From positions 1 to 64,000 of the forward strand of contig CANGOE010000004.1 of assembly GCA_947455455.1 (NCBI GenBank): DNA of 64,000 bases, given 5' to 3'. Of this stretch, positions 10,042-21,509 are shown one piece after another (position 1 is the stretch's first letter; each line of letters opens with the position of its first letter). The notes under the pieces were generated by a model. It was given only the letters and a program-made list of their open reading frames with translations. It was not told the DNA's origin and made no database searches. This DNA is from Hyphomicrobiales bacterium (GTDB taxonomy: Bacteria; Pseudomonadota; Alphaproteobacteria; Rhizobiales; Beijerinckiaceae). The position numbers and the translations under genes are program-made.

Positions 10042-11724
10042 TTACTTCTTCGGCACACCCGGCAGGCCGGGCATGGAATTGAGGTCCATCATCGGCAAGG
10101 GAGCCGACAGGCCGGGCAGGTTCTGCAACTGCTCCATCGCCTTTTTCTGGTCGATCACCACGCCGGTCGATTTGTAATGCATGACCATTTGCGGGAAGGC
10201 GATCACCAGTCCGACCATGATCAACTGGATCACCACGAAGGGCACGGCCCCCCAATAGATTTGTCCAGTCGTGACGGGATCCATCATCTTGCCGGTCACG
10301 CGGTCCTTATACGGCTCTTTGGCGGCCACCGAGCGCAGGTAGAACAGCGCGAATCCGAACGGCGGATGCATGAAGGAGGTCTGCATATTGACCCCCAAAA
10401 TCACCCCGAACCAGATCAGGTCGATCCCGAGTTTTTCGGCCGCAGGGCCGATCAGCGGCACGGCGATGAAGGCCAGCTCGAAGAAATCGAGGAAGAAGGC
10501 CAGCACGAAAATCAGCGCATTGACGATAATCAGAAAGCCGACCGTGCCGCCGGGCAGGGAGACCAGCAATTCTTCCACCCATTTATGCCCGTCCACGCCA
10601 TAGAAGGTCAGCGAGAACACGCGCGCGCCGACCAGAATGAACACGACAAAGGCCGACAGTTTGGCGGTCGACTCGGTGGCTTGACGCAACAGGTCAAACG
10701 ACAGCCGCTTTTTCATCAGGGCCAGAATAATCGCCCCTGCGGCTCCCATCGCCCCGCCTTCTGTCGGGGTGGCAACGCCGATAAAGATCGTGCCCAACAC
10801 CAGAAAGATCAAAGCCAGTGGCGGCACCATGACGAAAATGACGTTTTCGGCCATCACCGACAGCAGTTTCAACCCAAGCAATTTGTTGATCACCGCCAGC
10901 AGGAAAGACACGCCGACAGCCACCGACATGGTCAGCACCACGAAGTCTGCTCCGGCCTTTTGTCCGGTGCGCTGGATGACCAGATAGCCGATCACGCCGG
11001 ACAGGATCGTAACCACCAGCAAAGACAGGCGGCGGCTTTTGCCATCGGGATCTTTGAGGGCCTGTGCATCGTCCGGCAGGCCGGGGGCGGCTTGCGGTGC
11101 GACAATGGTGATCAGAAAAACATAGAGGGCATAGAGAGCCGACAGCACCAGACCGGGGATAAACGCCCCTTCATACATGTCCCCCACCGACTTGCCGAGC
11201 TGGTCGGCCATGACAATCAGCACCAGCGAGGGCGGGATGATTTGTGCCAGTGTGCCGGAGGCCGCAATCACGCCAGCCGCCAGCCGCCGGTCATAGCCAT
11301 AGCGCAACATGATGGGCAGGGAGATCAGCCCCATCGAAATCACCGAAGCCGCGACAACACCGGTGGTGGCGGCCAGCAAGGCCCCCACAAAAATCACGGC
11401 ATAGGCCAAACCGCCACGGATCGGGCCGAACAACTGGCCGATGGTGTCGAGCAGGTCTTCGGCCATCCCCGATCGCTCTAATATCAATCCCATAAAGGTA
11501 AAGAACGGAATGGCCAGCAGGGTATCATTGTTCATGACCCCGAAGATGCGTTCGGGCAGAGCCTGAATGAAGTCGGGACGGAACAATCCCAACTCGATCC
11601 CGATCAGGGCGAAAATCAACCCATTGGCCGCCAGTGCAAAGGCTACCGGATAACCCAGCAGCATAAAGGCCACCAGCGCGGCAAACATGATCGGGGCCAT
11701 GTTGTGGATGATAAAGGCGGTCAT
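10042..11724 (-). CDS. TRAP transporter large permease subunit (DctM)
   Basis: Many TM helices; GLILERSGMAEDLLDTIGQLFGPIRGGLAYAVIFVGALLAATTGVVAASVISMGLISLPIMLRYGY. Confidence 0.92.
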   Translation of the reverse strand: MTAFIIHNMAPIMFAALVAFMLLGYPVAFALAANGLIFALIGIELGLFRPDFIQALPERIFGVMNNDTLLAIPFFTFMGLILERSGMAEDLLDTIGQLFGPIRGGLAYAVIFVGALLAATTGVVAASVISMGLISLPIMLRYGYDRRLAAGVIAASGTLAQIIPPSLVLIVMADQLGKSVGDMYEGAFIPGLVLSALYALYVFLITIVAPQAAPGLPDDAQALKDPDGKSRRLSLLVVTILSGVIGYLVIQRTGQKAGADFVVLTMSVAVGVSFLLAVINKLLGLKLLSVMAENVIFVMVPPLALIFLVLGTIFIGVATPTEGGAMGAAGAIILALMKKRLSFDLLRQATESTAKLSAFVVFILVGARVFSLTFYGVDGHKWVEELLVSLPGGTVGFLIIVNALIFVLAFFLDFFELAFIAVPLIGPAAEKLGIDLIWFGVILGVNMQTSFMHPPFGFALFYLRSVAAKEPYKDRVTGKMMDPVTTGQIYWGAVPFVVIQLIMVGLVIAFPQMVMHYKSTGVVIDQKKAMEQLQNLPGLSAPLPMMDLNSMPGLPGVPKK

Positions 11725-11767
11725 GGGCGGTTATCCTTTGCCGGAAGGAGGCGGCGGAATGTGTGGA

Positions 11768-12358
11768 TCAACGGGCTTCTTCGACCTGCGCCAGCAGGCG
11801 GGCGGCTTCGGCTTCGGCGGCGGCATGATGTCCGCCACCCGAAGTCGTATCCTCCAGCGCACCGCGCATGATGGCGATCCGCTTGATCAGCTCGGAAATA
11901 CCTTGGAAAAACAGCATCAGAAATCCGATCGGGATCAGGAATTTGGCCGGCCATTGCGCCAGCCCGCCCGCATTGACCGATTGCTCGTTCAACAGCAGTG
12001 AGCGGATGGCAAACGGCCAGGACACGATCATCATGATGATGGTCAACGGCAGAAGAAAGAATACGTGGCCGATAATATCGATCCAGTCGCGCACGGCTTT
12101 GGGCAACAGGCTGTTGATGATGTCGATGCGGATATGCTCGTTCGACAGCAGGGTCCATGACGAGCACAGCAAAAACACCGCGCCGAACAGCACCCATTGC
12201 AGTTCCAGCCATGAATTGGAGGATACATCGAACAGTTTGCGGATAATGGCGTTGACGGTCGACACAATCACCGCCAGCAGGATCAGCCAGCTCAGCTTGC
12301 GCCCAATAAATGTCGAAACACCGTCGATCAACCGGCTCAGATTGAGAAAAAAGGCCAT
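11768..12358 (-). CDS. TRAP transporter small permease subunit (DctQ)
   Basis: SWLELQWVLFGAVFLLCSSWTLLSNEHIRIDIINSLLP, 4 TM segments, upstream of DctM. Confidence 0.88.
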   Translation of the reverse strand: MAFFLNLSRLIDGVSTFIGRKLSWLILLAVIVSTVNAIIRKLFDVSSNSWLELQWVLFGAVFLLCSSWTLLSNEHIRIDIINSLLPKAVRDWIDIIGHVFFLLPLTIIMMIVSWPFAIRSLLLNEQSVNAGGLAQWPAKFLIPIGFLMLFFQGISELIKRIAIMRGALEDTTSGGGHHAAAEAEAARLLAQVEEAR

Positions 12359-12555
12359 GTCTCATCCCCCATCACGCCGCTGTCATACAGGATCAGTGTT
12401 TGCCCTTCGGGCTTGTTTGATCTGGCCTGTTGCAAGCGGAAATCCATTCGGCTGTCTCGCCGATTGCTCTTTAACTACTTTGCGGCCTTGGCGGCAACAG
12501 TCAATGGGTTTTTTCGGGTCGATTATCCGCAAAAAAGCCTGAAAATCCTGCCCTT

Positions 12556-13515
12556 TTACACGGAAAGATTGGCTTCGCTGGTCAAGCGTCTGGCCCGCAC
12601 CCGCTCGCGATGCACCGTGTAGAGCCCGCTGGCCACGATCAATCCTGTGCCGATGATCGCCAACGTATCGGGAATTTCGCCGAACACAACAAAACCCGAT
12701 AGAAACGCCCAGATTACCACCGAATAGCGGAACGGCGAGACGGCAGACGGATCGGCGATGCGATAGGCTTTGACAATGCTCATATTGCCTGCCGAAACAA
12801 ACAGGGCGGCCGCCATCAGATAGAGGGTGGGTTCCAGTTCGATCGGCTTCCAGCTGTCCAGCCCCAGAAACAGGCCAACCACGACCACGCTGAGCGTTGT
12901 TGTCAGCGATACCACCACCGTGGGGATGGCCGGATTGATCTTGCGGGTCATCAAATCGCGGAAGGCCACCAGAAAGCACGAAAACAGGGCCAGAAGCGCA
13001 TAAATATTGAATGTATTGCCACCCGGTTTGACCACCAGCAACACGCCGACAAAGCCGACAATCACGGCCGACCACCGCCGCCAGCCGATTTTTTCGATCC
13101 CCAAAATCACCGAAAACAGCGTGATGATCAGCGGGGTGGCTTGTAAAATGGCGGTCAGATCGGCGAGGGCCAGTTGGGCGATCGAGGTCACAAAGCACAG
13201 CGCGACCATCGATTCCGCCACGGCCCGCACCATTAACAGCCGCGTGAACATGAAGCGCAAGCTCGCCCCCTGTTTCGAGACCAGCACCATGGTCAGCATG
13301 ATCGAGGTGGCAAACAGGCCGCGGATCACCAGCACCTGTCCGGTGGCATAGCTGGCCGTGGCCAGTTTCACCAGCGAGTCGTTGCACACAAACAGCGCCA
13401 TGGCGCACAGCGCCGAGATAATGCCGCGCCGGTTGTTTTTGGATTGCACCAGATGCGCATCAAGCGCTTGTTGCGCCTGTGTTCTGGCCGGCGCGTCCGG
13501 TGTTGCCTCAGCCAC
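12556..13515 (-). CDS. EamA/DMT superfamily transporter
   Basis: Ten-TM pattern, two EamA-like halves ([72 protein letters not shown]). Confidence 0.88.
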   Translation of the reverse strand: MAEATPDAPARTQAQQALDAHLVQSKNNRRGIISALCAMALFVCNDSLVKLATASYATGQVLVIRGLFATSIMLTMVLVSKQGASLRFMFTRLLMVRAVAESMVALCFVTSIAQLALADLTAILQATPLIITLFSVILGIEKIGWRRWSAVIVGFVGVLLVVKPGGNTFNIYALLALFSCFLVAFRDLMTRKINPAIPTVVVSLTTTLSVVVVGLFLGLDSWKPIELEPTLYLMAAALFVSAGNMSIVKAYRIADPSAVSPFRYSVVIWAFLSGFVVFGEIPDTLAIIGTGLIVASGLYTVHRERVRARRLTSEANLSV

Positions 13516-14542
13516 CGGTCACACTCATGTGGCGGCTGACGGCGGGGCGCGAGGTGGTGCGGTCGATGATGAAGTCATGGCCCTTGGGTTTGCGCAAAAT
13601 GGCGGCATCGATGGCCGCCAGCAATGGCCCGTCGGACGCGCTGGCCCGCAAGGGGGCGCGCAGATCGGCGGCATCATCCTGCCCAAGACACATGTAAAGC
13701 GTCCCGGTGCAGGTCAGCCGCACCCGATTGCAACTCTCGCAGAAATTATGGGTGAGCGGGGTGATAAAGCCGATCCGTCCGCCGGTCTCCTTCACCCTGA
13801 CATAACGCGCAGGACCGCCCGTCTGGTCCTCAAGGTCTTCCATGGTGAAGCGGTCGAGCAATTGCGCCTTGACCTGCGACAGCGGCCAATATTGATCGAA
13901 CCGCGAGGTCTCGATCTCGCCCATCGGCATGACCTCGATAAAGGTAATGTCCATGCCGCGCCCGTGCGCCCATTCGATCATGGTTTCGATTTCACCGTCA
14001 TTGACCCCTTTCAGGGCCACCGCGTTGATTTTGACATGGATACCGGCCTTTTGCGCGGCATCGATCCCGGCCAGCACCTTGTCGAGATCACCCCAGCGGG
14101 TAATCTCCTTGAACAGGTCGGGTTTGAGCGTATCGAGCGACACATTGATGCGGCGCACACCGCAGGCCGCAAGCTCGTCGGCATAACGGGCCAGTTGCGA
14201 GCCGTTGGTGGTCACGGTCAATTCCTCGAGCGCGCCTGATGCCAGATGCCGCGACAGGCCGCGGAACAACTGCATGATATCGCGCCGTACCAGCGGTTCG
14301 CCGCCGGTGATCCTGAGTTTTTTGACCCCGCGCCCGACAAAGGCCGAGCACAGCCGATCCAGCTCCTCCAGCGTCAACAAATCCTGTTTGGGCAGAAAGT
14401 GCATATCCTCGGACATGCAATAGACACAGCGGAAATCACAGCGGTCGGTCACCGAGACACGCAAATAGCTGACATGCCGTCCGAACGGGTCGATGATCGG
14501 CTGTTGCGAGGGAACCGTAAGAGGGGATGATGATTGAGCCAT
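13508..14542 (-). CDS. moaA: GTP 3',8-cyclase MoaA (radical SAM)
   Basis: [45 protein letters not shown]-terminal [21 protein letters not shown]. Confidence 0.95.
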   Translation of the reverse strand: MAQSSSPLTVPSQQPIIDPFGRHVSYLRVSVTDRCDFRCVYCMSEDMHFLPKQDLLTLEELDRLCSAFVGRGVKKLRITGGEPLVRRDIMQLFRGLSRHLASGALEELTVTTNGSQLARYADELAACGVRRINVSLDTLKPDLFKEITRWGDLDKVLAGIDAAQKAGIHVKINAVALKGVNDGEIETMIEWAHGRGMDITFIEVMPMGEIETSRFDQYWPLSQVKAQLLDRFTMEDLEDQTGGPARYVRVKETGGRIGFITPLTHNFCESCNRVRLTCTGTLYMCLGQDDAADLRAPLRASASDGPLLAAIDAAILRKPKGHDFIIDRTTSRPAVSRHMSVTGG

Positions 14543-14636
14543 GTTTGTCACGCTTTTCATTGTGCCTCTATTGATCCTCGCTTACAGCTGCGTGGTCAAT
14601 GCCTATTATAGCAAAGCTGTCAGGTGTTTATGAGAG

Positions 14637-15032
14637 ATGAGGGAACAAACCATGACAAATCAGCCCGAATTGCCTGCTCCAGAGGCCGAATTGTCGGAAA
14701 TTCGCCTGTCTGCCGATAAAAAACAGCTGTCCCTGCAATTCGGCGACGGGCGGCACCTGACCCTCGATGCCGAATTTCTCAGGGTGGAAAGCCCTTCGGC
14801 CGAGGTGCGCGGCCACCATCCCTCCGAGCGAAAAACGGTAGGCAACAAGCGCCATGTCACCATCAAGGCGATCGAGCCGGTCGGCCATTACGCGATCCGG
14901 CTGGTCTTCGACGATGGCCACGACACCGGCCTTTACACCTGGTCTTTCCTGATTTCGCTCGCCGAACAGCGTGACGAGATCTGGCAACGCTATCTCGATG
15001 CGCTGGCCGCCCAGGGCCTATCGCGCGGCTGA
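14637..15032 (+). CDS. DUF971 (gamma-butyrobetaine hydroxylase-like N-terminal) protein
   Basis: IRLSADKKQLSLQFGDGRHLTLDAEFLRVESPSAEVRGH... VTIKAIEPVGHYAIRLVFDDGHDTGLYTWSFL. Confidence 0.85.
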   Translation: MREQTMTNQPELPAPEAELSEIRLSADKKQLSLQFGDGRHLTLDAEFLRVESPSAEVRGHHPSERKTVGNKRHVTIKAIEPVGHYAIRLVFDDGHDTGLYTWSFLISLAEQRDEIWQRYLDALAAQGLSRG

Positions 15033-15041
15033 AACCAACAA

Positions 15042-15065
15042 AAAAGCCCGCCGGAGCGGGCTTTT
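15042..15065. terminator. Bidirectional Rho-independent terminator
   Basis: AAAAGCCCGC - CGGA - GCGGGCTTTT, perfect 10 bp stem between convergent genes. Confidence 0.9.
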
Positions 15066-15083
15066 GGCTCGATGCTGTTGCGC

Positions 15084-15764
15084 TTAGCGCATCACGATGA
15101 CCGAAGCGCCGACTTTGACACGTTCGTACAGGTCGATCACATCCTCGTTGACCATGCGGATGCATCCCGAAGAAACGGCCTGACCGATCGATTCCGGCTC
15201 GTTGGAGCCATGGATGCGATAGAGCGAGCTGCCCAGATACATGGCGCGCGCGCCCAAGGGGTTTTCAGGTCCACCCTTCATATAGCGTGGCAGATCGGGA
15301 CGGCGCTTGAGCATTTCGGGTGGAGGGGTCCAATCCGGCCATTCGCGCTTCTGGGTAATCTTTGTTTCGCCACCCCATTCAAAACCGGGACGGCCGACAC
15401 CCACGCCGTAGCGCATGGCCTTGCCGTTTTCGAGCACCAGATACATGCGCCGTTCGCTGGTCGACACCACGATGGTGCCGGGCTCGTAATTGCCGGAGAA
15501 GGACACGGTTTCGCGCGCCACAATGGCCACGGAATCGTTGAAGGTGCCGCTATTGGTGCTGGCGGTTGTGGCCGGCGCTGGTGCCGCCGCCTGCGGCTTG
15601 ACCACCGGCGCATAGGGTTTGCGGGTCAAAGGATCGATATTATAGGCTTGGGCCATGCCCTGACCTGCCAAAATCGCCAAAGCCGAAAGAGCGAAAAGAT
15701 GTTTTAACCGCATGTCGTTGCCCCGATACCCTCTGGTCCGCAAGGTTGTCGGACAAGGCCGCAC
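15084..15764 (-). CDS. L,D-transpeptidase (YkuD) family protein
   Basis: TSERRMYLVLENGKAMRYGVGVGR; catalytic motif YRIHGSNEPESIGQAVSSGCIRMVNEDVIDLYERV. Confidence 0.93.
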   Translation of the reverse strand: MRPCPTTLRTRGYRGNDMRLKHLFALSALAILAGQGMAQAYNIDPLTRKPYAPVVKPQAAAPAPATTASTNSGTFNDSVAIVARETVSFSGNYEPGTIVVSTSERRMYLVLENGKAMRYGVGVGRPGFEWGGETKITQKREWPDWTPPPEMLKRRPDLPRYMKGGPENPLGARAMYLGSSLYRIHGSNEPESIGQAVSSGCIRMVNEDVIDLYERVKVGASVIVMR

Positions 15765-15975
15765 GCCTGATCCGCATCACCCCGATTGTTTCTCTCGCTT
15801 TGATAATGATACCACATCAAAGACCGTGAATTCCACGGATTTTAAAGTCCGATCCTGAAAATCCGGCGTGATCAAACCGAAATATCAAAGGCCTCAATTC
15901 AATCTCCGGTGTTTCATTCCCGGATACTGGTTTCGAGTCTTTCGACATCCCGAATGTCAAACCACCCCAAATCGG

Positions 15976-16087
15976 GATATTCCGGCCAAGATTTACTGGC
16001 CAAAATATTCCAGCCGGGACATTCCAGCCGAGCCATTCCGGTCGCGCCATTTCAGCCGCGCCGTTTCAACTCTCAGTGCCATTCAGC
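15976..16087. repeat. Degenerate iterated ATTCCRGCC motif
   Basis: gatATTCCGGCCaag...tattggcca.../ATTCCAGCCgggac/ATTCCAGCCgagcc/ATTCCGGTCgcgcc/ATTTCAGCCgcgccgttt.../ATTCAGCC. Confidence 0.5.
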
Positions 16088-16267
16088 CTCTTTTGCCGTT
16101 GTGTGGTCCGGATTTCAAGAGTGTTGCCAGTGTAGCAGGCAATCTATTTTCAAATCTTTAACAGGATAATCCCGATAAATGCCGCCCGCCTGCGCTTTGC
16201 ATCCATCACAGTCTTGACGCAGGCCCCGATGACGCTTAGAAACCGCCATCCGGTCCACCAAGGATCA

Positions 16268-16342
16268 GGGCGCGTAGCTCAGCGGGAGAGCACTCCCTTC
16301 ACACGGGAGGGGTCACAGGTTCAATCCCTGTCGCGCCCACCA
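16268..16342 (+). tRNA. tRNA-Val (anticodon CAC), CCA encoded
   Basis: GGGCGCG acceptor pairs with CGCGCCC; TAGCTCAGCGGGAGAGC D arm; CTCCC-TTCACAC-GGGAG anticodon arm; GGTTCAATCC T arm; ACCA. Confidence 0.97.
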
Positions 16343-16386
16343 TTGATTAGCAAAAAAATCACCAAGCCATTCTTAATTCCGGGATA

Positions 16387-17079
16387 TCACCCCCGCGCCA
16401 CCAGTCCGAGCACGGCCTCCGGCAGTTCCCTGAAATGGCTGATCAGCACATCCGGTCCCAATGCGGCCATCGGGGTGTCGGTGTAGCCGAAGGGGACGCC
16501 GATCGAGGGGAGGTTGGCGTTGAGTGCGGTGTCGATGTCGGTGCGGGAATCGCCGATCATGATCGCCTTGGCGGGGTCGCCGCCGGCTTTGATGACCGTA
16601 TGGGTCAGGTGGCGGGCATCGGGCTTGCAGAAGGCAAAGGTGTCGCGGCCGCAAATCGCGCTGAAATAGGGGGCAATGCCCAGCGCGTCGATCAGCTTGA
16701 GGGAGTGGTATTCCATCTTGTTGGTGCACACGGCCAGCCTGTGTCCGCGCTGTCGGAGAATATCGAGCGATTCCGCCACATGCTCGAACAGATGCGTTTC
16801 CACACACAGGCGCGTGTCATAGATTTCAAGATAGCGGTTGAACAGTTTTTCGACATCCTCGTCGCTCAGCTGTCGCCCGTCGGCGGCCAGTCCGCGGTTG
16901 ATGAGGGCGCGTGCGCCCGCGCCGATCAGGTCGCGTGCCAGCTCGAACGGGATCGGGGCCAGATCGATCTCCGCCAGAACGGCATTGAGGGTCCAGATCA
17001 GGTCCGGGGCGGTTTCTGCCAGCGTGCCATCGAGATCAAACACGATGGTCGGCAGGTTGGGGTCAAATTCTGTGCTCAT
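16387..17079 (-). CDS. gph: Phosphoglycolate phosphatase, HAD family
   Basis: TIVFDLDGTLAETAPDL, AVCTNKMEYHSLKLIDALGIAPYFSAICGRDTF, KPDARHLTHTV, MIGDSRTDIDTA. Confidence 0.9.
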   Translation of the reverse strand: MSTEFDPNLPTIVFDLDGTLAETAPDLIWTLNAVLAEIDLAPIPFELARDLIGAGARALINRGLAADGRQLSDEDVEKLFNRYLEIYDTRLCVETHLFEHVAESLDILRQRGHRLAVCTNKMEYHSLKLIDALGIAPYFSAICGRDTFAFCKPDARHLTHTVIKAGGDPAKAIMIGDSRTDIDTALNANLPSIGVPFGYTDTPMAALGPDVLISHFRELPEAVLGLVARG

Positions 17080-17211
17080 GCCGATGGGGGTGCCTGATCC
17101 TGTGGGTTGCGTCAAGTCTTGCCAAGGCCGGTGATTGGATTTTTCGCCCTTCGTGCTAGGTTGGGGCATCCTGAGTTTTGAAGGCAAGTTGAATTTTAAG
17201 GGAATAGACCG

Positions 17212-17934
17212 TTGAGCCAGCCAACCCCCGACACATTCGAGATTTTGAAACGTGAAGCGGCCGCGCGTGCGGTGGCGACCGTGCGTTCAGGCATGAAAGT
17301 GGGGTTGGGGACAGGGTCGACCGCCAGGCATTTTGTTGATCTGTTGGCCGCGCGCATCAAGGCCGAGGGCCTTGATATTGTCGGCGTGCCGACCTCGGAA
17401 GCCACCCGCCAGCAGGCCGAAGGGCTTGGCATTGTGCTGAGCACGCTGGAACAGACACCTGCGCTGGATGTGACGGTGGATGGCGCGGACGAGATCGACC
17501 CCGCTTTGCGGCTGATCAAGGGCGGCGGCGGCGCGCATCTGCGCGAGAAAATGGTGGCGCTGGCCTCCAAAAGGCTGATCGTGATCGCTGATGAAACCAA
17601 GCAGGTGGCGCAACTGGGCCGTTTCAAACTGCCGCTGGAGGTGGTGCCTTTCGGGCTCAATACGACACAGCAAAGGCTGGTCGCGGTGTTGGTCGGGGCG
17701 GGCTGTCAAACGCGGATCACGAGACGCTTGAAGGCCGATGGCTCGGTGTTTGTGACCGATTCCGGCAATGCGATTCTGGATGCCGATTGTGTGGCCATCC
17801 CCGATCCCGATGCGCTGGCGCATGCGCTGGACGGGGTGACGGGACTGGTCGAACACGGCCTGTTTATCGGCATGGCGACAGCCGCGATACTGGCAACGGC
17901 AGATGGCATCCGTGTGATGGGCCAACTCGATTGA
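17212..17934 (+). CDS. rpiA: Ribose-5-phosphate isomerase A (TTG start in supplied ORF)
   Basis: [64 protein letters not shown]. Confidence 0.95.
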   Translation: MSQPTPDTFEILKREAAARAVATVRSGMKVGLGTGSTARHFVDLLAARIKAEGLDIVGVPTSEATRQQAEGLGIVLSTLEQTPALDVTVDGADEIDPALRLIKGGGGAHLREKMVALASKRLIVIADETKQVAQLGRFKLPLEVVPFGLNTTQQRLVAVLVGAGCQTRITRRLKADGSVFVTDSGNAILDADCVAIPDPDALAHALDGVTGLVEHGLFIGMATAAILATADGIRVMGQLD

Positions 17935-17968
17935 TTTTTCTTCCTCACGACAGCGTAAAGGCTTGGTC

Positions 17969-19339
17969 ATGACACAATATGATGTGGATCTGTTTGTCAT
18001 CGGTGGCGGTTCGGGCGGGGTGCGGGCCGGGCGGATTGCGGCGGGCTACGGGGCCAAGGTCACTTTGGCCGAAGAGAGCCGGATGGGCGGTACCTGCGTG
18101 ATCCGCGGTTGTGTGCCGAAAAAGCTCTATGTCTATGCCAGCCGTTTCGGTGACGAGATTGCCGATGCGGTCGGTTTCGGCTGGGATATCGATCCGCCGA
18201 GCTTCGATTTCTCGATTCTGAAGGTCCAGAAGGACCGCGAAATCGACCGGTTGGAAAAGGCCTATCGCGGCAATCTCGAACGCTCCGGTGTCAATATTGT
18301 CGAAAGCCGGGCGGTAGTAACCGGTCCCCATTCCGTCAAACTGCTCAAGACCGGCGAGACGGTCACCGCCAAAACCATCCTGATCGCCACCGGGGCGCGG
18401 CCCTTTTTGCCCCCTCAGGTCGCTGGTATCGAGTTGGCTGATACTTCGGATGAGTTTTTCGATTGGGAAACCCTGCCCAAATCGGTGGTGATTGTCGGCT
18501 CAGGCTATATCGGGATCGAATTTGCCTGTCTGCTGGTGCGGTTGGGCGTGAAGGTGACGCTGGTGTTCCGCAGTGCGTTGGTCTTGCCGCATTTCGATCA
18601 CGATCTGCGGCAGGCCCTGACCGAGGCCATGCAACAATCGGGCATCACCGTGCGCGCGCAATCCTCCGTCGAACGGATCGAGGGGCAACGCGGGCATTTG
18701 ACCGTGCATCTGGAAGGCGGCAACAGCGTGCCTTGCGAGCGGGTCATCTATGCCACGGGCCGCAACCCCAATACCGAAGGGCTGGGGCTGGACACCGCAG
18801 GGATAGAGCTTGGCGCATTGGGTGCGATCCCTGTGGACGAGAATTCGCAAACCGTGGTGCCGTCGATCTATGCGGTGGGTGATGTCACCAACCGCGCCGC
18901 GCTGACCCCTGTCGCGATCAGGGAGGGCCATGCCTTTGCCGATACGGTGTTCGGCGGCCGCCCCGTGGTGGCCTCGCATGCGATGATCCCGACAGCGGTG
19001 TTCTCGACCCCCGAACTCGGTACCGTCGGCATGAGCGAGGAACAGGCGCGCGCCAGCCACGCCAATGTGGTGATCTACAAAACCAGCTTCCGGCCGATGA
19101 AAAATACCCTGTCGGGCCGACCCGACCGCACTTTGATGAAACTGGTGGTGGATGGTGACACCGATAAAATGCTCGGTGTGCATATCTTGGGCGAAGCCTC
19201 CGGTGAAATGATCCAGTGCATCGGTATCGCCATGCGGATGGGCGCGACCAAGCGTGATTTCGACATGACCATGGCCGTCCACCCGACCGCCGCCGAAGAA
19301 CTCGTCACCATGCGCACCCCGTTTGTGCCTGCGGGGTAA
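17969..19339 (+). CDS. gor: Glutathione-disulfide reductase
   Basis: DLFVIGGGSGGVRAGRIAAGYG, GGTCVIRGCVPKKLYVYAS, HPTAAEELVTMRTP. Confidence 0.95.
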   Translation: MTQYDVDLFVIGGGSGGVRAGRIAAGYGAKVTLAEESRMGGTCVIRGCVPKKLYVYASRFGDEIADAVGFGWDIDPPSFDFSILKVQKDREIDRLEKAYRGNLERSGVNIVESRAVVTGPHSVKLLKTGETVTAKTILIATGARPFLPPQVAGIELADTSDEFFDWETLPKSVVIVGSGYIGIEFACLLVRLGVKVTLVFRSALVLPHFDHDLRQALTEAMQQSGITVRAQSSVERIEGQRGHLTVHLEGGNSVPCERVIYATGRNPNTEGLGLDTAGIELGALGAIPVDENSQTVVPSIYAVGDVTNRAALTPVAIREGHAFADTVFGGRPVVASHAMIPTAVFSTPELGTVGMSEEQARASHANVVIYKTSFRPMKNTLSGRPDRTLMKLVVDGDTDKMLGVHILGEASGEMIQCIGIAMRMGATKRDFDMTMAVHPTAAEELVTMRTPFVPAG

Positions 19340-19495
19340 GGGACTGGTTCTGGCGGTGTCTTGATCACTGTCCTTCTTGTGCCTGCCACGGGCATCCAAG
19401 ACGTGTTGTTGCGTTGTGAAGACGGGGAGAACCGCCACAAAGGGCGGTTTTGAGCCGTTGTCGAGACACTGAGCCGTTTCACACCAAGGACAGCC

Positions 19496-19885
19496 ATGCC
19501 CTCCGATTATGTCGATTTCGTTCTCGATGCGCTGGCCGATTGGCACGCGGTGGCCAGTCGGCGGATGTTCGGCGGGTATGGCTTGTATCGGCAGGGGGTC
19601 ATGTTTGCGCTGATTGTCGACGACACGTTGTATTTCAAGGTCGACGACAGTAATCGCAAGGATTTCGAGCAAGCGGGGGCTGGTCCCTTTGTCTATCACG
19701 CGAAAGGCAAGCCGGTTTCGCTGTCCTATTGGCAAGTGCCGCCGGATGTGTTCGAGGACAGTGAGCAATTGGGCGCATGGGCACAAAAAGCCTATCAGGC
19801 TGGCTTGCGCGCCCAAGCCAGCAAACCCGTCTCCAAAGCCAAAAAAGCCACGCAAACTCAACCGTTTGATCCTGAAGATGCGTGA
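19496..19885 (+). CDS. TfoX/Sxy N-terminal domain protein
   Basis: [31 protein letters not shown]...[21 protein letters not shown]. Confidence 0.9.
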   Translation: MPSDYVDFVLDALADWHAVASRRMFGGYGLYRQGVMFALIVDDTLYFKVDDSNRKDFEQAGAGPFVYHAKGKPVSLSYWQVPPDVFEDSEQLGAWAQKAYQAGLRAQASKPVSKAKKATQTQPFDPEDA

Positions 19886-20025
19886 CAGGGCGGGTGGGAA
19901 GCAGGATAGCAGATCGCTTGCGATCAAACTGGCATCTTGGGGCGGGGTCGGTTATAAGCACGGCTTCTTGTCGGGCTTTCGGGCTTGCAGACACAAAAAG
20001 CAGAGCAAAAACGGAGATTGAGGCT

Positions 20026-21411
20026 ATGTCTGATCGTTGGACACCGTCATCGTGGCGTTCAAAGCCAATCCAGCAGGTTCCAGCCTATCCCGATGTGGAT
20101 GCGCTGAATGCTGTCGAGGCCCAGCTTGCCGGATTTCCGCCGCTGGTGTTTGCGGGTGAAGCCCGCAAATTGAAGCGCGCTCTGGCCAAAGTGGCCGCCG
20201 GCGAAGCCTTTCTGATCCAGGGCGGGGATTGCGCCGAAAGTTTTGCCGAACATTCGGCCGACAATATCCGCGATTTCTTCCGGCTGTTTTTGCAGATGGC
20301 GGTAGTGCTGACCTTTGCCGGCTCCTCGCCGGTGGTCAAAGTCGGCCGCGTGGCCGGACAATTCGCCAAGCCCCGTTCTGCCCCCAATGAAACCATCGAC
20401 GGGGTGGAACTGCCCTCCTATCGCGGCGACATCATCAACGGGATCGATTTCACGCCGGAATCGCGTATCCCCGATCCGGCCCGCCAGCTTGATGCCTATC
20501 GCCAGTCGGCGGCAACCCTCAATCTGTTGCGCGCCTTTGCAACGGGGGGCTATGCCAATCTGGAAAACGCCCATCGCTGGATGCTCGGCTTTGTCAAAGA
20601 CAGCCCGCTGTCGCATCGTTACGAGGAATTGGCGGGCCGCATTACCGAAACGCTCGATTTCATGCGCGCCATCGGGCTTGATCCCGAAGCGCATCCCGAA
20701 TTGCGCGCCACCGATTTCTATACCTCGCACGAGGCATTGTTGCTGGGCTTCGAGCAGGCGATGACCCGTGTGGATTCGACCACGGGGGATTGGTACGCCA
20801 CTTCCGGCCACATGTTGTGGATCGGCGACCGTACCCGCCAGCCCGACCATGCCCATATCGAATATTGCCGCGGGATCCGCAATCCGATCGGCCTCAAATG
20901 CGGCCCGACCACCACGCCGGACGGCTTGATCAAGCTGATCGACCTGCTCAATCCCGATAACGAGGCAGGCCGCCTGACCCTGATTGCCCGTTTCGGGGCC
21001 GATCATGTCGGCGAGCATTTGCCCAATCTGATCCGCGCGGTCGAGCGCGAAGGCCGCACCGTGGTCTGGTCGTGCGATCCGATGCACGGCAATACCGTGA
21101 AGGCGGGTTCGGGCTTCAAGACCCGCCCGTTCGAGCTGGTGCTGTCCGAGTTGAAATCCTTCTTCGATATCCATCGCGCCGAAGGCACGCATGCGGGCGG
21201 GATCCATCTGGAGATGACCGGCAAAAACGTCACCGAATGTACCGGTGGGGCACGCGCCATTTCGGATGCCGATCTGAGCGACCGCTACCACACCCATTGC
21301 GACCCGCGCCTGAATGCTGAACAGGCGCTTGAAGCGGCGTTTCTGATTGCCGAACAGCTCAAAGCCGAAAAGCTGGCGCGTGGCCGTCCGGTCGCCACAG
21401 CCGCCGAATAA
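20026..21411 (+). CDS. Class II 3-deoxy-7-phosphoheptulonate synthase
   Basis: [71 protein letters not shown]. Confidence 0.96.
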   Translation: MSDRWTPSSWRSKPIQQVPAYPDVDALNAVEAQLAGFPPLVFAGEARKLKRALAKVAAGEAFLIQGGDCAESFAEHSADNIRDFFRLFLQMAVVLTFAGSSPVVKVGRVAGQFAKPRSAPNETIDGVELPSYRGDIINGIDFTPESRIPDPARQLDAYRQSAATLNLLRAFATGGYANLENAHRWMLGFVKDSPLSHRYEELAGRITETLDFMRAIGLDPEAHPELRATDFYTSHEALLLGFEQAMTRVDSTTGDWYATSGHMLWIGDRTRQPDHAHIEYCRGIRNPIGLKCGPTTTPDGLIKLIDLLNPDNEAGRLTLIARFGADHVGEHLPNLIRAVEREGRTVVWSCDPMHGNTVKAGSGFKTRPFELVLSELKSFFDIHRAEGTHAGGIHLEMTGKNVTECTGGARAISDADLSDRYHTHCDPRLNAEQALEAAFLIAEQLKAEKLARGRPVATAAE

Positions 21412-21509
21412 CCAACAGCACGGGCAGGAATGCAAACATGGCCTTGCATTCCTGCGCTTGCATTTGACGGTTTGAAGGATCATCTCCACCGCAACAGGAG
21501 ATGATCACC

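Noticed and set aside
10027-11481. 484-aa plus-strand ORF opposite dctM
   Set aside because: His/Gln/Asp-rich nonsense-like translation of the reverse complement of a TM-rich protein.
15868-16169. Two small ORFs over the ATTCCRGCC repeats
   Set aside because: Frames are open because of the repeats; no RBS or family signature.
18500-19927. 475-aa minus-strand ORF opposite gor and tfoX-like gene
   Set aside because: Spans two clear plus-strand genes and their intergenic region; shadow ORF.
20059-21489. 476-aa minus-strand ORF opposite DAHP synthase
   Set aside because: Antisense to a confidently identified enzyme; no recognisable motifs.
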